The position numbers and the translations under genes are program-made. Shown piece by piece: positions 1 to 5,749 of a stretch of 5,847 nucleotides of DNA (position 1 is its first letter; each line of letters begins with the position of its first letter). The notes under the pieces were generated by a model. It was not told where the DNA came from. It ran no database searches and saw nothing but the letters and a program-made list of their open reading frames with translations. The DNA comes from Treponema sp. (lineage in GTDB: Bacteria > Spirochaetota > Spirochaetia > Treponematales > Breznakiellaceae), in contig JAISOR010000293.1 of assembly GCA_031275535.1 (NCBI GenBank), positions 1 through 5,847 of the forward strand, written 5' to 3'.

Positions 1-2
1 TG

Positions 3-50
3 GAGGAAGACAAGACGGCCTGGGCGGGTTATCAGAAAGCGGACACTTGA
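3..50 (+). CDS. Partial C-terminal end of an unidentified upstream gene
   Basis: One frame entering from the left edge reads EEDKTAWAGYQKADT and stops at TGA 48-50. The residue mix (acidic, Lys, Trp, Tyr, Ala) looks like an ordinary soluble protein tail, and the stop lies just where a transcription terminator hairpin begins to form, which fits a gene end. The other two forward frames stay open longer (to 87 and to 223) but give Pro/Gly/Arg-rich, hairpin-derived sequence and are less convincing. Only 15 codons are visible, so the product cannot be identified. The 5' arm of the terminator stem lies inside these codons. Confidence 0.4.
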   Translation, partial: EEDKTAWAGYQKADT

Positions 51-109
51 CCGAAGCCCCGCAGGGGCAAGCGTGGCCGCTTTCTGATGTTCTGCCCAGG
101 CCATTTTTT
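17..109 (+). terminator. Long rho-independent terminator hairpin
   Basis: GGCCTGGGC (17-25) pairs perfectly with GCCCAGGCC (94-102), and ATCAGAAAGCGG (31-42) pairs perfectly with CCGCTTTCTGAT (77-88). The five-base strips between them can partly pair by wobble, giving a nearly continuous stem of about 26 bp. The apical loop holds a smaller hairpin, GCCCC-GCA-GGGGC (56-68). The outer stem is followed at 104-109 by TTTTTT. This is the classic intrinsic terminator architecture, though the stem is unusually long. It probably ends transcription of the upstream gene and insulates purA. Confidence 0.85.
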
Positions 110-127
110 CGTTCAAATGTGATATTG

Positions 128-149
128 CCGGGTGTACCCCCCGGTGTAC
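128..149. repeat. CCGGGTGTAC / CCGGTGTAC direct repeat with internal inverted repeat
   Basis: Two near-identical copies, CCGGGTGTAC (128-137) and CCGGTGTAC (141-149), lie 13-14 bases apart in the purA leader. CCGGG (128-132) can also pair with CCCGG (140-144), and GGGTGTACCC (130-139) is itself nearly palindromic. A short symmetric element just upstream of a biosynthetic operon could be an operator or a small leader hairpin. No known purine regulator site is recognised, so the function is unassigned. Confidence 0.35.
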
Positions 150-165
150 TCTTTTCGGAAATTAG

Positions 166-208
166 TATAGACTACCCCTGCTTGTTGATCTACAAAGACG
201 AATTATAC
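166..208 (+). promoter_or_regulatory. Possible promoter elements for purA-guaA (weak)
   Basis: The AT-richer stretch before purA offers two weak sigma-70-like options. TATAGA (166-171) resembles a -10 box but has no good -35 box 17 bases upstream. TTGTTG (182-187) and TTATAC (203-208) resemble -35 and -10 boxes with a short 15-base spacer, which would put the transcript start only a few bases before the start codon. A promoter is expected here because a strong terminator precedes the gene, but the exact site cannot be decided by eye. Confidence 0.25.
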
Positions 209-219
209 GGGGTACAAAA

Positions 220-1314
220 TTGAATGTAGTCGTCATCGGCGCCCAGTGGGGTGATGAGGGAAAGGGTAAGATCGTGGATTATCTGGCCAAAGAAGCCCAG
301 ATAATCGTCCGTTTTTCCGGCGGGGCTAACGCGGGGCATACCATTGTGATCGGGGATGAACAGTACGCCCTGCACCTTATCCCCTCGGGGATCCTCTACC
401 CCGATAAGATGGTTGTCCTTGGGGCGGGGATGGTTATTGATCCGGTGGCCCTCTTTGCCGAATTGACCATGCTCCGGGAGCGGGGAATTGATACCACCGG
501 CAGGGTTTTCATTTCCGACCGGGCGCACCTTGTCCTGCCCCGGTATATTCAGCTTGATAAGGACCGGGACGAGGCCCGCAAGAAACCCATCGGTACCACG
601 GGCCGGGGGATCGGCATTAGCTATTCTATGAAAAGCGACCGGGACGGTATCCGTATGGCCGACCTTTTATGGAAAGAAAGGATGGATGAACTGGATGCGG
701 CGGATCGGGAATTCCTTGCCCCCTATGGAGAACGGCTTGAGGCCATGTCCGTGGATCTGGCAACCTTCCTAAAGTACCGTAAAAACACCCAGGTTCTTTT
801 TGAGGGCGCCCAGGGGACCCTGTTGGATCTGGATCTGGGGACCTATCCCTACGTATCCAGCGGGATGTCCTGCGCCGCGGGCGCGGCCATCGGCGGCTGT
901 GTGGGACCCCGGCGGCTGGACAAGGTGCTGGGGGTTTTCAAGGCCTATTCCACCCGGGTGGGGAACGGCCCCTTTCCCAGCGAATTCGACGCCAACTCCG
1001 AGGACGCCCTTTGCCGCTTTATTCGGAAGACCGGCCGGGAATACGGGGTTACCACCGGCCGGCCCCGGCGCTGCGGTTACCTGGACCTGGTGGCCCTGCG
1101 TTATGCCTGCCTTACCAATTCCATTGATTCCCTGGTGATGACCCATCTGGATGTGTACGACACCCTGGATGAGGTCAAGGCCTGCATCGCCTATCGCATT
1201 GATAATAAGATCGTAGAGACTTTTCCCGCTTCCATCGAAGCCCTGAACAAGGCCCAGCCCGTACTCCGGGCTTTTTCGGGCTGGAAACATTCCCTTTCAA
1301 ACGCCCTTACCTAG
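220..1314 (+). CDS. purA: Adenylosuccinate synthetase, cut short by an in-frame TAG
   Basis: PurA joins IMP and aspartate using GTP to make adenylosuccinate, the first committed step to AMP, in the cytoplasm. The start is TTG at 220: it is the only start in frame after the stop at 163, it has a modest CGGGG site at 208-212, and it gives the expected N-terminus. Visible motifs are QWGDEGKGK (9-17, catalytic Asp12), GGANAGHT with His40, the IMP-binding GTTGRGIG (125-132), FEGAQGTLLD (195-204), the loop TTGRPRRCGY (278-287), and THLD (308-311) in place of the usual TKLD guanine-binding motif. The segment before FEGAQG is about 24 residues shorter than in the E. coli enzyme. The frame ends at TAG 1312-1314 after 364 residues, while family members run to about 425-430. 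The missing C-terminus is present downstream in the same frame. As read with a standard code the product lacks part of the GTP site and is probably inactive. Family identity is certain; functional status is not. Confidence 0.95.
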   Translation: MNVVVIGAQWGDEGKGKIVDYLAKEAQIIVRFSGGANAGHTIVIGDEQYALHLIPSGILYPDKMVVLGAGMVIDPVALFAELTMLRERGIDTTGRVFISDRAHLVLPRYIQLDKDRDEARKKPIGTTGRGIGISYSMKSDRDGIRMADLLWKERMDELDAADREFLAPYGERLEAMSVDLATFLKYRKNTQVLFEGAQGTLLDLDLGTYPYVSSGMSCAAGAAIGGCVGPRRLDKVLGVFKAYSTRVGNGPFPSEFDANSEDALCRFIRKTGREYGVTTGRPRRCGYLDLVALRYACLTNSIDSLVMTHLDVYDTLDEVKACIAYRIDNKIVETFPASIEALNKAQPVLRAFSGWKHSLSNALT

Positions 1315-1446
1315 GAAGAATTCCCCGTGGCGGCCATGGAGTATATCGAATTTATAGAACGGTTCTGCGAAACCCCCATTGATATTGTTTCCGTGGGGTA
1401 TGACCGCAAGGAAACCATCATCAGGAAAAGCCCGTGGACCCGTTAA
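1315..1446 (+). pseudogene. purA: PurA C-terminal segment downstream of the in-frame TAG
   Basis: Directly after the TAG, and in the same frame as purA, 43 codons run to TAA at 1444-1446. They encode EEFPVAAMEYIEFIERF, then PIDIVSVGYDRKETI and a short tail. This matches the end of adenylosuccinate synthetases, where an LP-x-A-x-x-Y-x-x-x-I-E helix is followed by the P-[IL]-x-x-x-S-x-G-x-DR-x-[EQ]-T strand and loop. The Ser and Gly of SVGYDR correspond to the family's guanine-binding residues. With the TAG read as an amino acid, the whole protein would be 408 residues. I see no independent ribosome site or sensible start for this piece, so it is either read through the TAG or is the dead tail of a broken gene. 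Confidence 0.9.
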
Positions 1447-1456
1447 GGCAGATATT

Positions 1457-1463
1457 GAGAGGA
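1457..1463 (+). promoter_or_regulatory. Ribosome binding site deciding the guaA start
   Basis: GAGAGGA lies 8 bases before the ATG at 1472, which encodes the canonical GuaA N-terminus MDKILILDFGSQ. The same frame is open further upstream to ATT 1379, but that stretch overlaps the purA tail and has no PurA- or GuaA-like sequence in this frame, so 1472 is the supported start. Confidence 0.8.
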
Positions 1464-1471
1464 CCATAATC

Positions 1472-3193
1472 ATGGACAAGATCTTGATCCTGGATTTCGG
1501 GAGCCAGACCACCCAGCTTATTGGCCGGCGCGTCCGGGACCTGGGGGTCTATACTGAAATAAGCCCCGGCGATGCCCCCCTTACCGATGATGTCCTGGCG
1601 GATATCCGGGGGATCATCCTGTCGGGGTCCCCGGAATCGGTCTACACCCCCCAGGGCGCGGCGCCGGATAAGCGGATCTACGCCACGGGGCTTCCCCTCC
1701 TGGGGATCTGCTACGGCCTCCAGCGGATAACCTTTGACCAGGGCGGCAAGGTGGAACCCCTGCCGGAGCGGGAGTACGGCGGCGTGGGCGTGCGGGTAAG
1801 GCCGCCCCCGGCGGGGGATGAGCCCGCCGGACAGGACCCCGCGAACCGGGACAGGACCCGGCGTTTTTTTGCGGGTTTCGACCCTTCGGTTTCCCTGGAA
1901 GCGATCAAAGGGGGGGCCGGTTTTTCCGGGGACCCGGGGAGCCCTTCATCTTCCCCTCCGCCCCCTGCCTCCGGCCCTGACTTTTCTTTTACCGCCTGGA
2001 TGAGCCATGGCGATACCCTGACCCGCCTGGCCCCGGGCTTTCGGGAATATGGGACCAGCGTCACCGGTTTTCCTGCGGTGGTGGCCCATGGGACCCAGCC
2101 CTGGTTCGGCCTCCAGTTTCACCCCGAAGCGACCCACTGTGAGCGGGGGCCGGAGATTCTGGCCGCCTTTGTGTTCGGCGTCTGCGGCTGCAGCCCCGGC
2201 TGGACCATGGAACAGTACATCGAAGAGGTCCGCGCATCCCTGCCGGACCGGGTGGGGCAGAATCCGGTGCTGCTCCTTATTTCCGGCGGGGTCGATTCCA
2301 CCGTTGCCGGGGCGCTCCTCCTCAAGATATTGAATCCCGCCCAGGTACATCTTATGTATATGGATACCGGACTTATGCGGAAAGATGAAACCAGGACGGT
2401 AAAGGCCGCGCTGGAACGCCTGGGCGCCCGGCATCTTCACATCATCCATGGTGAAGGGGAATTCCTTTCCGCCCTCCGGGGGCTGGAAGACCCGGAAGCG
2501 AAACGCAAGGTCATTGGGGATCTCTTTATTACCATCCAGGAACGGGAAGTCGCCCGCCTGGGCCTGCCGGAAAATTATTTTCTTGCCCAGGGCACCCTCT
2601 ACACGGACCTAATCGAAAGCGGCAAAGGGGTAGGCAAGAAGGCCCACCTTATCAAGAGCCATCATAATGTGGGGAGCCCCCTGGTGGACGCAAAACGCAA
2701 AGCGGGACGTATCATCGAGCCCCTGGACCGGCTTTACAAAGACGAGGTCCGCCATCTGGGCCGGCTCCTGAGTATTGATGATGAAGTGGTCCGCCGCCAT
2801 CCCTTTCCCGGCCCCGGCCTTGCGGTCCGCATCCTGGGGGAGGTGACAAAGGAAAAATGCGATATCCTCCGTGAGGCCGACGCCATCTATATAGAAGAAC
2901 TTAAACGCCGCCGGTCGCCGGAAGGGCGGAGCCTCTACGACGAAATTTGGCAGGCCTTTGCGGTACTCCTCCCCATCCGTTCCGTGGGGGTCGCCGGCGA
3001 TGTCCGCAAATACGGCTGGGTCCTCGCCCTTAGGGCCATCATCAGCGCCGACGGCATGACCGCCGACGTGTATCCCTTTCCTTCAAAGGATCTGCTGGAG
3101 ATCTCCACCCTTATCACCAATACGGTCAAGGAGATTGGCCGGGTCACCTACGATGTTTCGTCCAAGCCGCCGGCTACGATTGAGTGGGAGTGA
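1472..3193 (+). CDS. guaA: GMP synthase (glutamine-hydrolysing)
   Basis: GuaA converts XMP to GMP using ATP and ammonia released from glutamine. From the ATG at 1472 the protein has 573 residues, against 525 in E. coli. The N-terminal class I glutaminase domain shows ILDFGSQ (6-12), the nucleophile Cys80 in GICYG, and His217/Glu219 in FHPEATH. The ATP pyrophosphatase domain has the P-loop SGGVDST (271-277), then LAQGTLYTDLIES (371-383) and IKSHHNVG (394-401). The C-terminal dimerisation domain carries RHPFPGPGL (442-450), RSVGV (503-507) and ends in KPPATIEWE. All catalytic residues are present. The oddity is residues 110-175, between the GGVGVRV strand and WMSHGD, which are about 42 longer than in E. 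coli and rich in Pro, Gly, Ser and Asp. The gene starts 25 bases after the TAA of the extended purA frame, so the two are probably one transcription unit. Confidence 0.97.
   Translation: MDKILILDFGSQTTQLIGRRVRDLGVYTEISPGDAPLTDDVLADIRGIILSGSPESVYTPQGAAPDKRIYATGLPLLGICYGLQRITFDQGGKVEPLPEREYGGVGVRVRPPPAGDEPAGQDPANRDRTRRFFAGFDPSVSLEAIKGGAGFSGDPGSPSSSPPPPASGPDFSFTAWMSHGDTLTRLAPGFREYGTSVTGFPAVVAHGTQPWFGLQFHPEATHCERGPEILAAFVFGVCGCSPGWTMEQYIEEVRASLPDRVGQNPVLLLISGGVDSTVAGALLLKILNPAQVHLMYMDTGLMRKDETRTVKAALERLGARHLHIIHGEGEFLSALRGLEDPEAKRKVIGDLFITIQEREVARLGLPENYFLAQGTLYTDLIESGKGVGKKAHLIKSHHNVGSPLVDAKRKAGRIIEPLDRLYKDEVRHLGRLLSIDDEVVRRHPFPGPGLAVRILGEVTKEKCDILREADAIYIEELKRRRSPEGRSLYDEIWQAFAVLLPIRSVGVAGDVRKYGWVLALRAIISADGMTADVYPFPSKDLLEISTLITNTVKEIGRVTYDVSSKPPATIEWE
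1799..1996 (+). other. Low-complexity insertion in the GuaA glutaminase domain
   Basis: Codons 110-175 of guaA encode two Pro/Gly/Ser/Asp-rich stretches flanking a family-like RFFAGFDP (131-138). The first (about 111-130) includes PPPAGDEPAGQDPANRD, and the second (about 147-170) includes GDPGSPSSSPPPPASG. The reading frame is correct on both sides and in the middle, so this is not a frameshift artefact. The DNA holds a T7 run (1864-1870), a G7 run (1910-1916) and an 11-base direct repeat. It is probably a disordered surface loop between glutaminase strands. Confidence 0.75.
1829..1859 (+). repeat. 11-base direct repeat GGACAGGACCC, 20-base period
   Basis: GGACAGGACCC occurs at 1829-1839 and again at 1849-1859, within the inserted part of guaA. 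The period of 20 is not a multiple of three, so the copies are read in different frames (GQDP and DRTR). This fits growth of the insert by local duplication or slippage, but chance in GC-rich sequence is possible. Confidence 0.6.
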
Positions 3194-3233
3194 AGGAAGA
3201 GTGTGGGGAGTGGGAAAATTGGGATCGATGGAG

Positions 3234-3239
3234 TATACT
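3234..3239 (+). promoter_or_regulatory. Candidate -10 box (TATACT) for the nfnAB operon
   Basis: TATACT lies in the 95-base guaA-nfnA gap, about 50 bases before the nfnA start, in a locally AT-rich patch. With a 17-base spacer the -35 position (3211-3216) reads TGGGAA, a poor match. There is no terminator hairpin between guaA and this point, so nfnAB could also receive read-through from purA-guaA. Confidence 0.35.
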
Positions 3240-3269
3240 ATTTAGAGACTATTTTTTATGGGAGGCATA

Positions 3270-3296
3270 ATGCGCCGGAGGAATGGGGATGAATAA
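3270..3296 (+). CDS. Possible 8-codon leader ORF overlapping the nfnA start
   Basis: ATG 3270 is preceded by GGGAGG (3260-3265, 4-base spacing) and encodes MRRRNGDE before TAA 3294-3296, running across the nfnA start at 3289. An in-frame ATG at 3258 would make it 12 codons. The arrangement resembles a translationally coupled leader peptide, but with so few codons it may be coincidence. No function is proposed. Confidence 0.2.
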   Translation: MRRRNGDE

Positions 3297-4176
3297 GATT
3301 ATCGCAAAAAAACAACTCTCTGCGGATGTATATGAAATGACGGTTGAGGCTCCCTTGATCGCCCGGGCCCGGAAGGCGGGCCAGTTTTTGATTGTCCAGA
3401 TTGATACCGATTGGGGGGAACGGATTCCCCTGACCATCGCCGATGCGGACGAGGAGGCCGGAACCGTTACCCTGGTGTTTCAGACCGTAGGGGCTACCAC
3501 TCATAAACTTGCGTTAAAGGAAGCCGGGGATGGGGTGGAAAACATTTTAGGCCCCCTGGGAAATCCCACGCATATAGAACAATTCGGCACCGTGGTTTGC
3601 GTAGGGGGCGGGATTGGGGTGGCGCCCCTGTTCCCCATTGTCCAGGCCATGAAAAAAGCGGGGAACCGGGTTATCGTCATCATCGGGGCCCGGAACAAGG
3701 AGCTGGTGATCTTTGAAGACCGGATGCGGTCCTATGCGGATGAGCTGGTGGTGGTGACCGACGATGGGTCCTACGGACGGAAGGCCCTGGTCACCGAGCC
3801 CTTAAAGGAACGCTGCGCCGGAACGCCCCGGCCCGATATGGCGGTCGCCATTGGACCGCCGATCATGATGAAATTCTGCGTTGCCGCCGCCCGGGAGACC
3901 AATACGCCCATCATGGTTTCCCTGAATACTATTATGATCGACGGCACGGGAATGTGCGGGGGCTGCCGGGTAAATGTGGGGGGAGAGACCAAGTTTGTCT
4001 GTGTGGACGGGCCGGAATTTGACGGCCATAAGGTTGATTTTGAAAATATGATGCTCCGAATGCGGGCCTTTAAGGGCCGGGAAGAAGAGGATCACCATAA
4101 ATGCCATCTGGAACTTGGCCTTGAGCCACCTTCCGCCCCGGCCCCGGCGGCCGCAAACCAGGGAGGCGCAAAATGA
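3289..4176 (+). CDS. nfnA: NADH-dependent ferredoxin:NADP+ oxidoreductase, small subunit (NfnA / SudB type)
   Basis: This FNR-like flavoprotein is the NAD(H)-binding subunit of the NfnAB electron-bifurcating transhydrogenase, which converts 2 reduced ferredoxin + NADH + 2 NADP+ to NADPH; relatives are also called sulfide dehydrogenase beta. The ATG at 3289 is preferred over 3283 because GGAGGA (3277-3282) sits 6 bases before it and abuts the other. The 295 residues show an FAD domain with GERIPLTIAD (43-52), a nucleotide-binding domain with VCVGGGIGVAPLFPI (103-118), IGPP (188-191), and a C-terminal [2Fe-2S] site DGTGMCGGCRVNV (218-230) plus Cys238. Asp218, Cys223, Cys226 and Cys238 fit the family's three-Cys-plus-Asp cluster. 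The C-terminus ends in an Ala/Pro-rich tail (about 279-295). The stop overlaps nfnB as ATGA. In place of Nfn it could be annotated as sulfide dehydrogenase or dihydroorotate dehydrogenase electron-transfer subunit; the nfnB neighbour favours Nfn. Confidence 0.92.
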   Translation: MNKIIAKKQLSADVYEMTVEAPLIARARKAGQFLIVQIDTDWGERIPLTIADADEEAGTVTLVFQTVGATTHKLALKEAGDGVENILGPLGNPTHIEQFGTVVCVGGGIGVAPLFPIVQAMKKAGNRVIVIIGARNKELVIFEDRMRSYADELVVVTDDGSYGRKALVTEPLKERCAGTPRPDMAVAIGPPIMMKFCVAAARETNTPIMVSLNTIMIDGTGMCGGCRVNVGGETKFVCVDGPEFDGHKVDFENMMLRMRAFKGREEEDHHKCHLELGLEPPSAPAPAAANQGGAK

Positions 4177-5720
4177 GCGAAGCAGCGCATACAGGACATT
4201 TCCGGGGGACCGCGGCGGAACTTGAAACCGCGGCGGCCTCTCTCTTAAAGCCCCTGCTGGATCGGAAGGCCGCGGGAGAAAAACTGAGCCCCCGGGACCG
4301 GATCGCCATTCCCGCCCAGGAAATGCCCGCCCAGGACCCGGTGGTCCGGGGCAGAAACGTATCCGAAGTTGCCCTGGGCTATGGGGAAAACCAGGCCCGG
4401 CTCGAGGCGGAACGCTGCCTGGGCTGTAAGAACGAACCCTGCGTCAAGGGTTGCCCGGTGCAAGTCCCCATCCCCCGGTTTATTGCGGAGATCCAACGGG
4501 GGGATTTTAAAGCCGCGGTGGACAGTATCAAAGAGACCAACCTGCTTCCGGCGGTCTGCGGCCGGGTTTGCCCCCAGGAAAAGCAGTGCCAGCTTGAATG
4601 TACCCTGGGAAAGAGCCTTAAAAGTGTGGATAAGGCGGTATCCATAGGAAGGCTGGAACGCTTTGTGGCGGATTGGGAGCGGGAAAAGGGCCTGGTAAGC
4701 ATCCCGGCCGTCCGGCCCCCCACGGGGAAGAAAGTTGCCGTCATAGGCTCCGGTCCCGCGGGGCTTACCGTGGCCGCGGATATAGTCCGGGAGGGCCACG
4801 AAGTTACCATATTCGAGGCCTTTCATAAACCCGGCGGGGTTATGGTCTACGGCATCCCGGAATTCCGGCTCCCCAAGGCCATAGTCCAGGCGGAGGTAGA
4901 TATCCTTAAAAAAATGGGCGTTCGGATCGAGACGAATTTTCTGGCCGGCCGGACCCGGATGATAAAACAACTACTGGAAGAAGACGCTTATAACGCGGTT
5001 TTTATCGGCGTTGGGGCGGGGCTCCCCAAATTCCTCGGCTGCCCCGGAGAAAACCTGGTGGGGGTCTTTAGCGCCAATGAATACCTTACCAGGGCAAATC
5101 TGATGAAGGCCTATGACGCGGAGAAGGCCGCTACCCCCATGTACCGATCCCGGATCGTAACGGTCATCGGCGGGGGCAATGTCGCCATGGACGCCGCCCG
5201 GATGGCCCTGCGGCTGGGATCGGAGCAAGTCCATGTCATCTACCGCCGGACCAGGGAAGAAATGCCCGCCCGGGCGGAAGAGGTGGAACACGCCATGGAA
5301 GAGGGCATCATCTTCAACTTCCTCCGTAACCCCACCCGTATGCTGGGGGATGAGCAGGGCCGGGTCATCGGGATGGAGCTTCTCAAGTATGAGTTGGGCG
5401 AAAGTGATGATTCGGGCCGCCGGAGCCCGGTGGCTATTGCCGGGTCGGAGTTTGTTTTTGACTGCGATACGGTGATCGTTGCCCTGGGGAACGAGTCGAA
5501 TCCCCTATTGACCAGGACCACGGAAAACCTCAAGGTGGACCGCCGGGGCCGCATCATCGTGGATGGGACCCAGAAAACTTCCCTGGACGCGGTCTATGCG
5601 GGGGGAGACATTGTTCTGGGGGCCGCCACGGTGATCCTTGCCATGGGGGAGGGCCGCCGGGCCGCCGCGGCGATTAACGGCCTCTTGGGGAGCAAAAGAA
5701 GTTCCAGGGAGTGGGGGTAA
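4173..5720 (+). CDS. nfnB: NADH-dependent ferredoxin:NADP+ oxidoreductase, large subunit (NfnB; GltD/GltA-like)
   Basis: NfnB is the NADPH- and ferredoxin-interacting subunit of the NfnAB complex and carries the bifurcating FAD. Its start overlaps the nfnA stop (ATGA) and has GGGAGG (4161-4166) 6 bases upstream. The 515 residues contain an N-terminal Fe-S domain with CLGCKNEPCVKGCP (Cys82, 85, 90, 94) and CGRVCPQEKQCQLEC (Cys129, 133, 139, 143), able to hold two [4Fe-4S] clusters. An FAD fold follows with VAVIGSGPAGL (188-198) and a NADPH fold with VIGGGNVAMDAAR (331-343), then YAGGDIVLGAATVILAMGEGR (475-495) closing the FAD site. Residues 1 to about 46 precede the usual family start (near PAQEMPAQDPVVR) and are Ala-rich and helical-looking. 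The fold is shared with the glutamate synthase small subunit, but no gltB-type large subunit is adjacent and an nfnA partner is, so Nfn is the better call. Confidence 0.93.
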   Translation: MSEAAHTGHFRGTAAELETAAASLLKPLLDRKAAGEKLSPRDRIAIPAQEMPAQDPVVRGRNVSEVALGYGENQARLEAERCLGCKNEPCVKGCPVQVPIPRFIAEIQRGDFKAAVDSIKETNLLPAVCGRVCPQEKQCQLECTLGKSLKSVDKAVSIGRLERFVADWEREKGLVSIPAVRPPTGKKVAVIGSGPAGLTVAADIVREGHEVTIFEAFHKPGGVMVYGIPEFRLPKAIVQAEVDILKKMGVRIETNFLAGRTRMIKQLLEEDAYNAVFIGVGAGLPKFLGCPGENLVGVFSANEYLTRANLMKAYDAEKAATPMYRSRIVTVIGGGNVAMDAARMALRLGSEQVHVIYRRTREEMPARAEEVEHAMEEGIIFNFLRNPTRMLGDEQGRVIGMELLKYELGESDDSGRRSPVAIAGSEFVFDCDTVIVALGNESNPLLTRTTENLKVDRRGRIIVDGTQKTSLDAVYAGGDIVLGAATVILAMGEGRRAAAAINGLLGSKRSSREWG

Positions 5721-5749
5721 GACAAGGTATTGCTATTACTTTGTTAATT

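Noticed and set aside
110..219. Purine riboswitch in the purA leader
   Set aside because: The leader is only about 110 bases and shows no recognisable purine-riboswitch core with its paired loops; only short repeats are visible.
2..223. 73-codon open frame running through the terminator and leader into purA
   Set aside because: It is built from both hairpin arms and the leader repeats, has no start within the window, and conflicts with the strong terminator.
769..1290. 173-codon open frame on the - strand opposite purA
   Set aside because: Gly/Pro/His-rich translation typical of antisense GC-rich DNA, opposite conserved PurA motifs.
1379..1471. N-terminal extension of guaA upstream of ATG 1472
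   Set aside because: The extra codons overlap the purA tail and do not resemble GuaA; the canonical start has a good ribosome site.
1799..1996. A pair of compensating frameshifts in guaA to explain the odd loop
   Set aside because: The middle of the region still reads RFFAGFDP in the main frame, which resembles the family, so an in-frame insertion explains it better.
1946..2449. 167-codon open frame on the - strand opposite guaA
   Set aside because: It lies opposite catalytic GuaA motifs (FHPEATH, SGGVDST), shows no family features, and long antisense frames are expected at this base composition.
4245..4970. 241-codon open frame on the - strand opposite nfnB
   Set aside because: It is the antisense of a strongly conserved flavoprotein gene in GC-rich DNA, has no recognisable domain and no good ribosome site. 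Treated as a shadow.
4173..5720. Glutamate synthase small subunit (gltD) as the function of the last gene
   Set aside because: The fold is shared, but no large glutamate synthase subunit is adjacent and an NfnA partner overlaps it, so NfnB is preferred.
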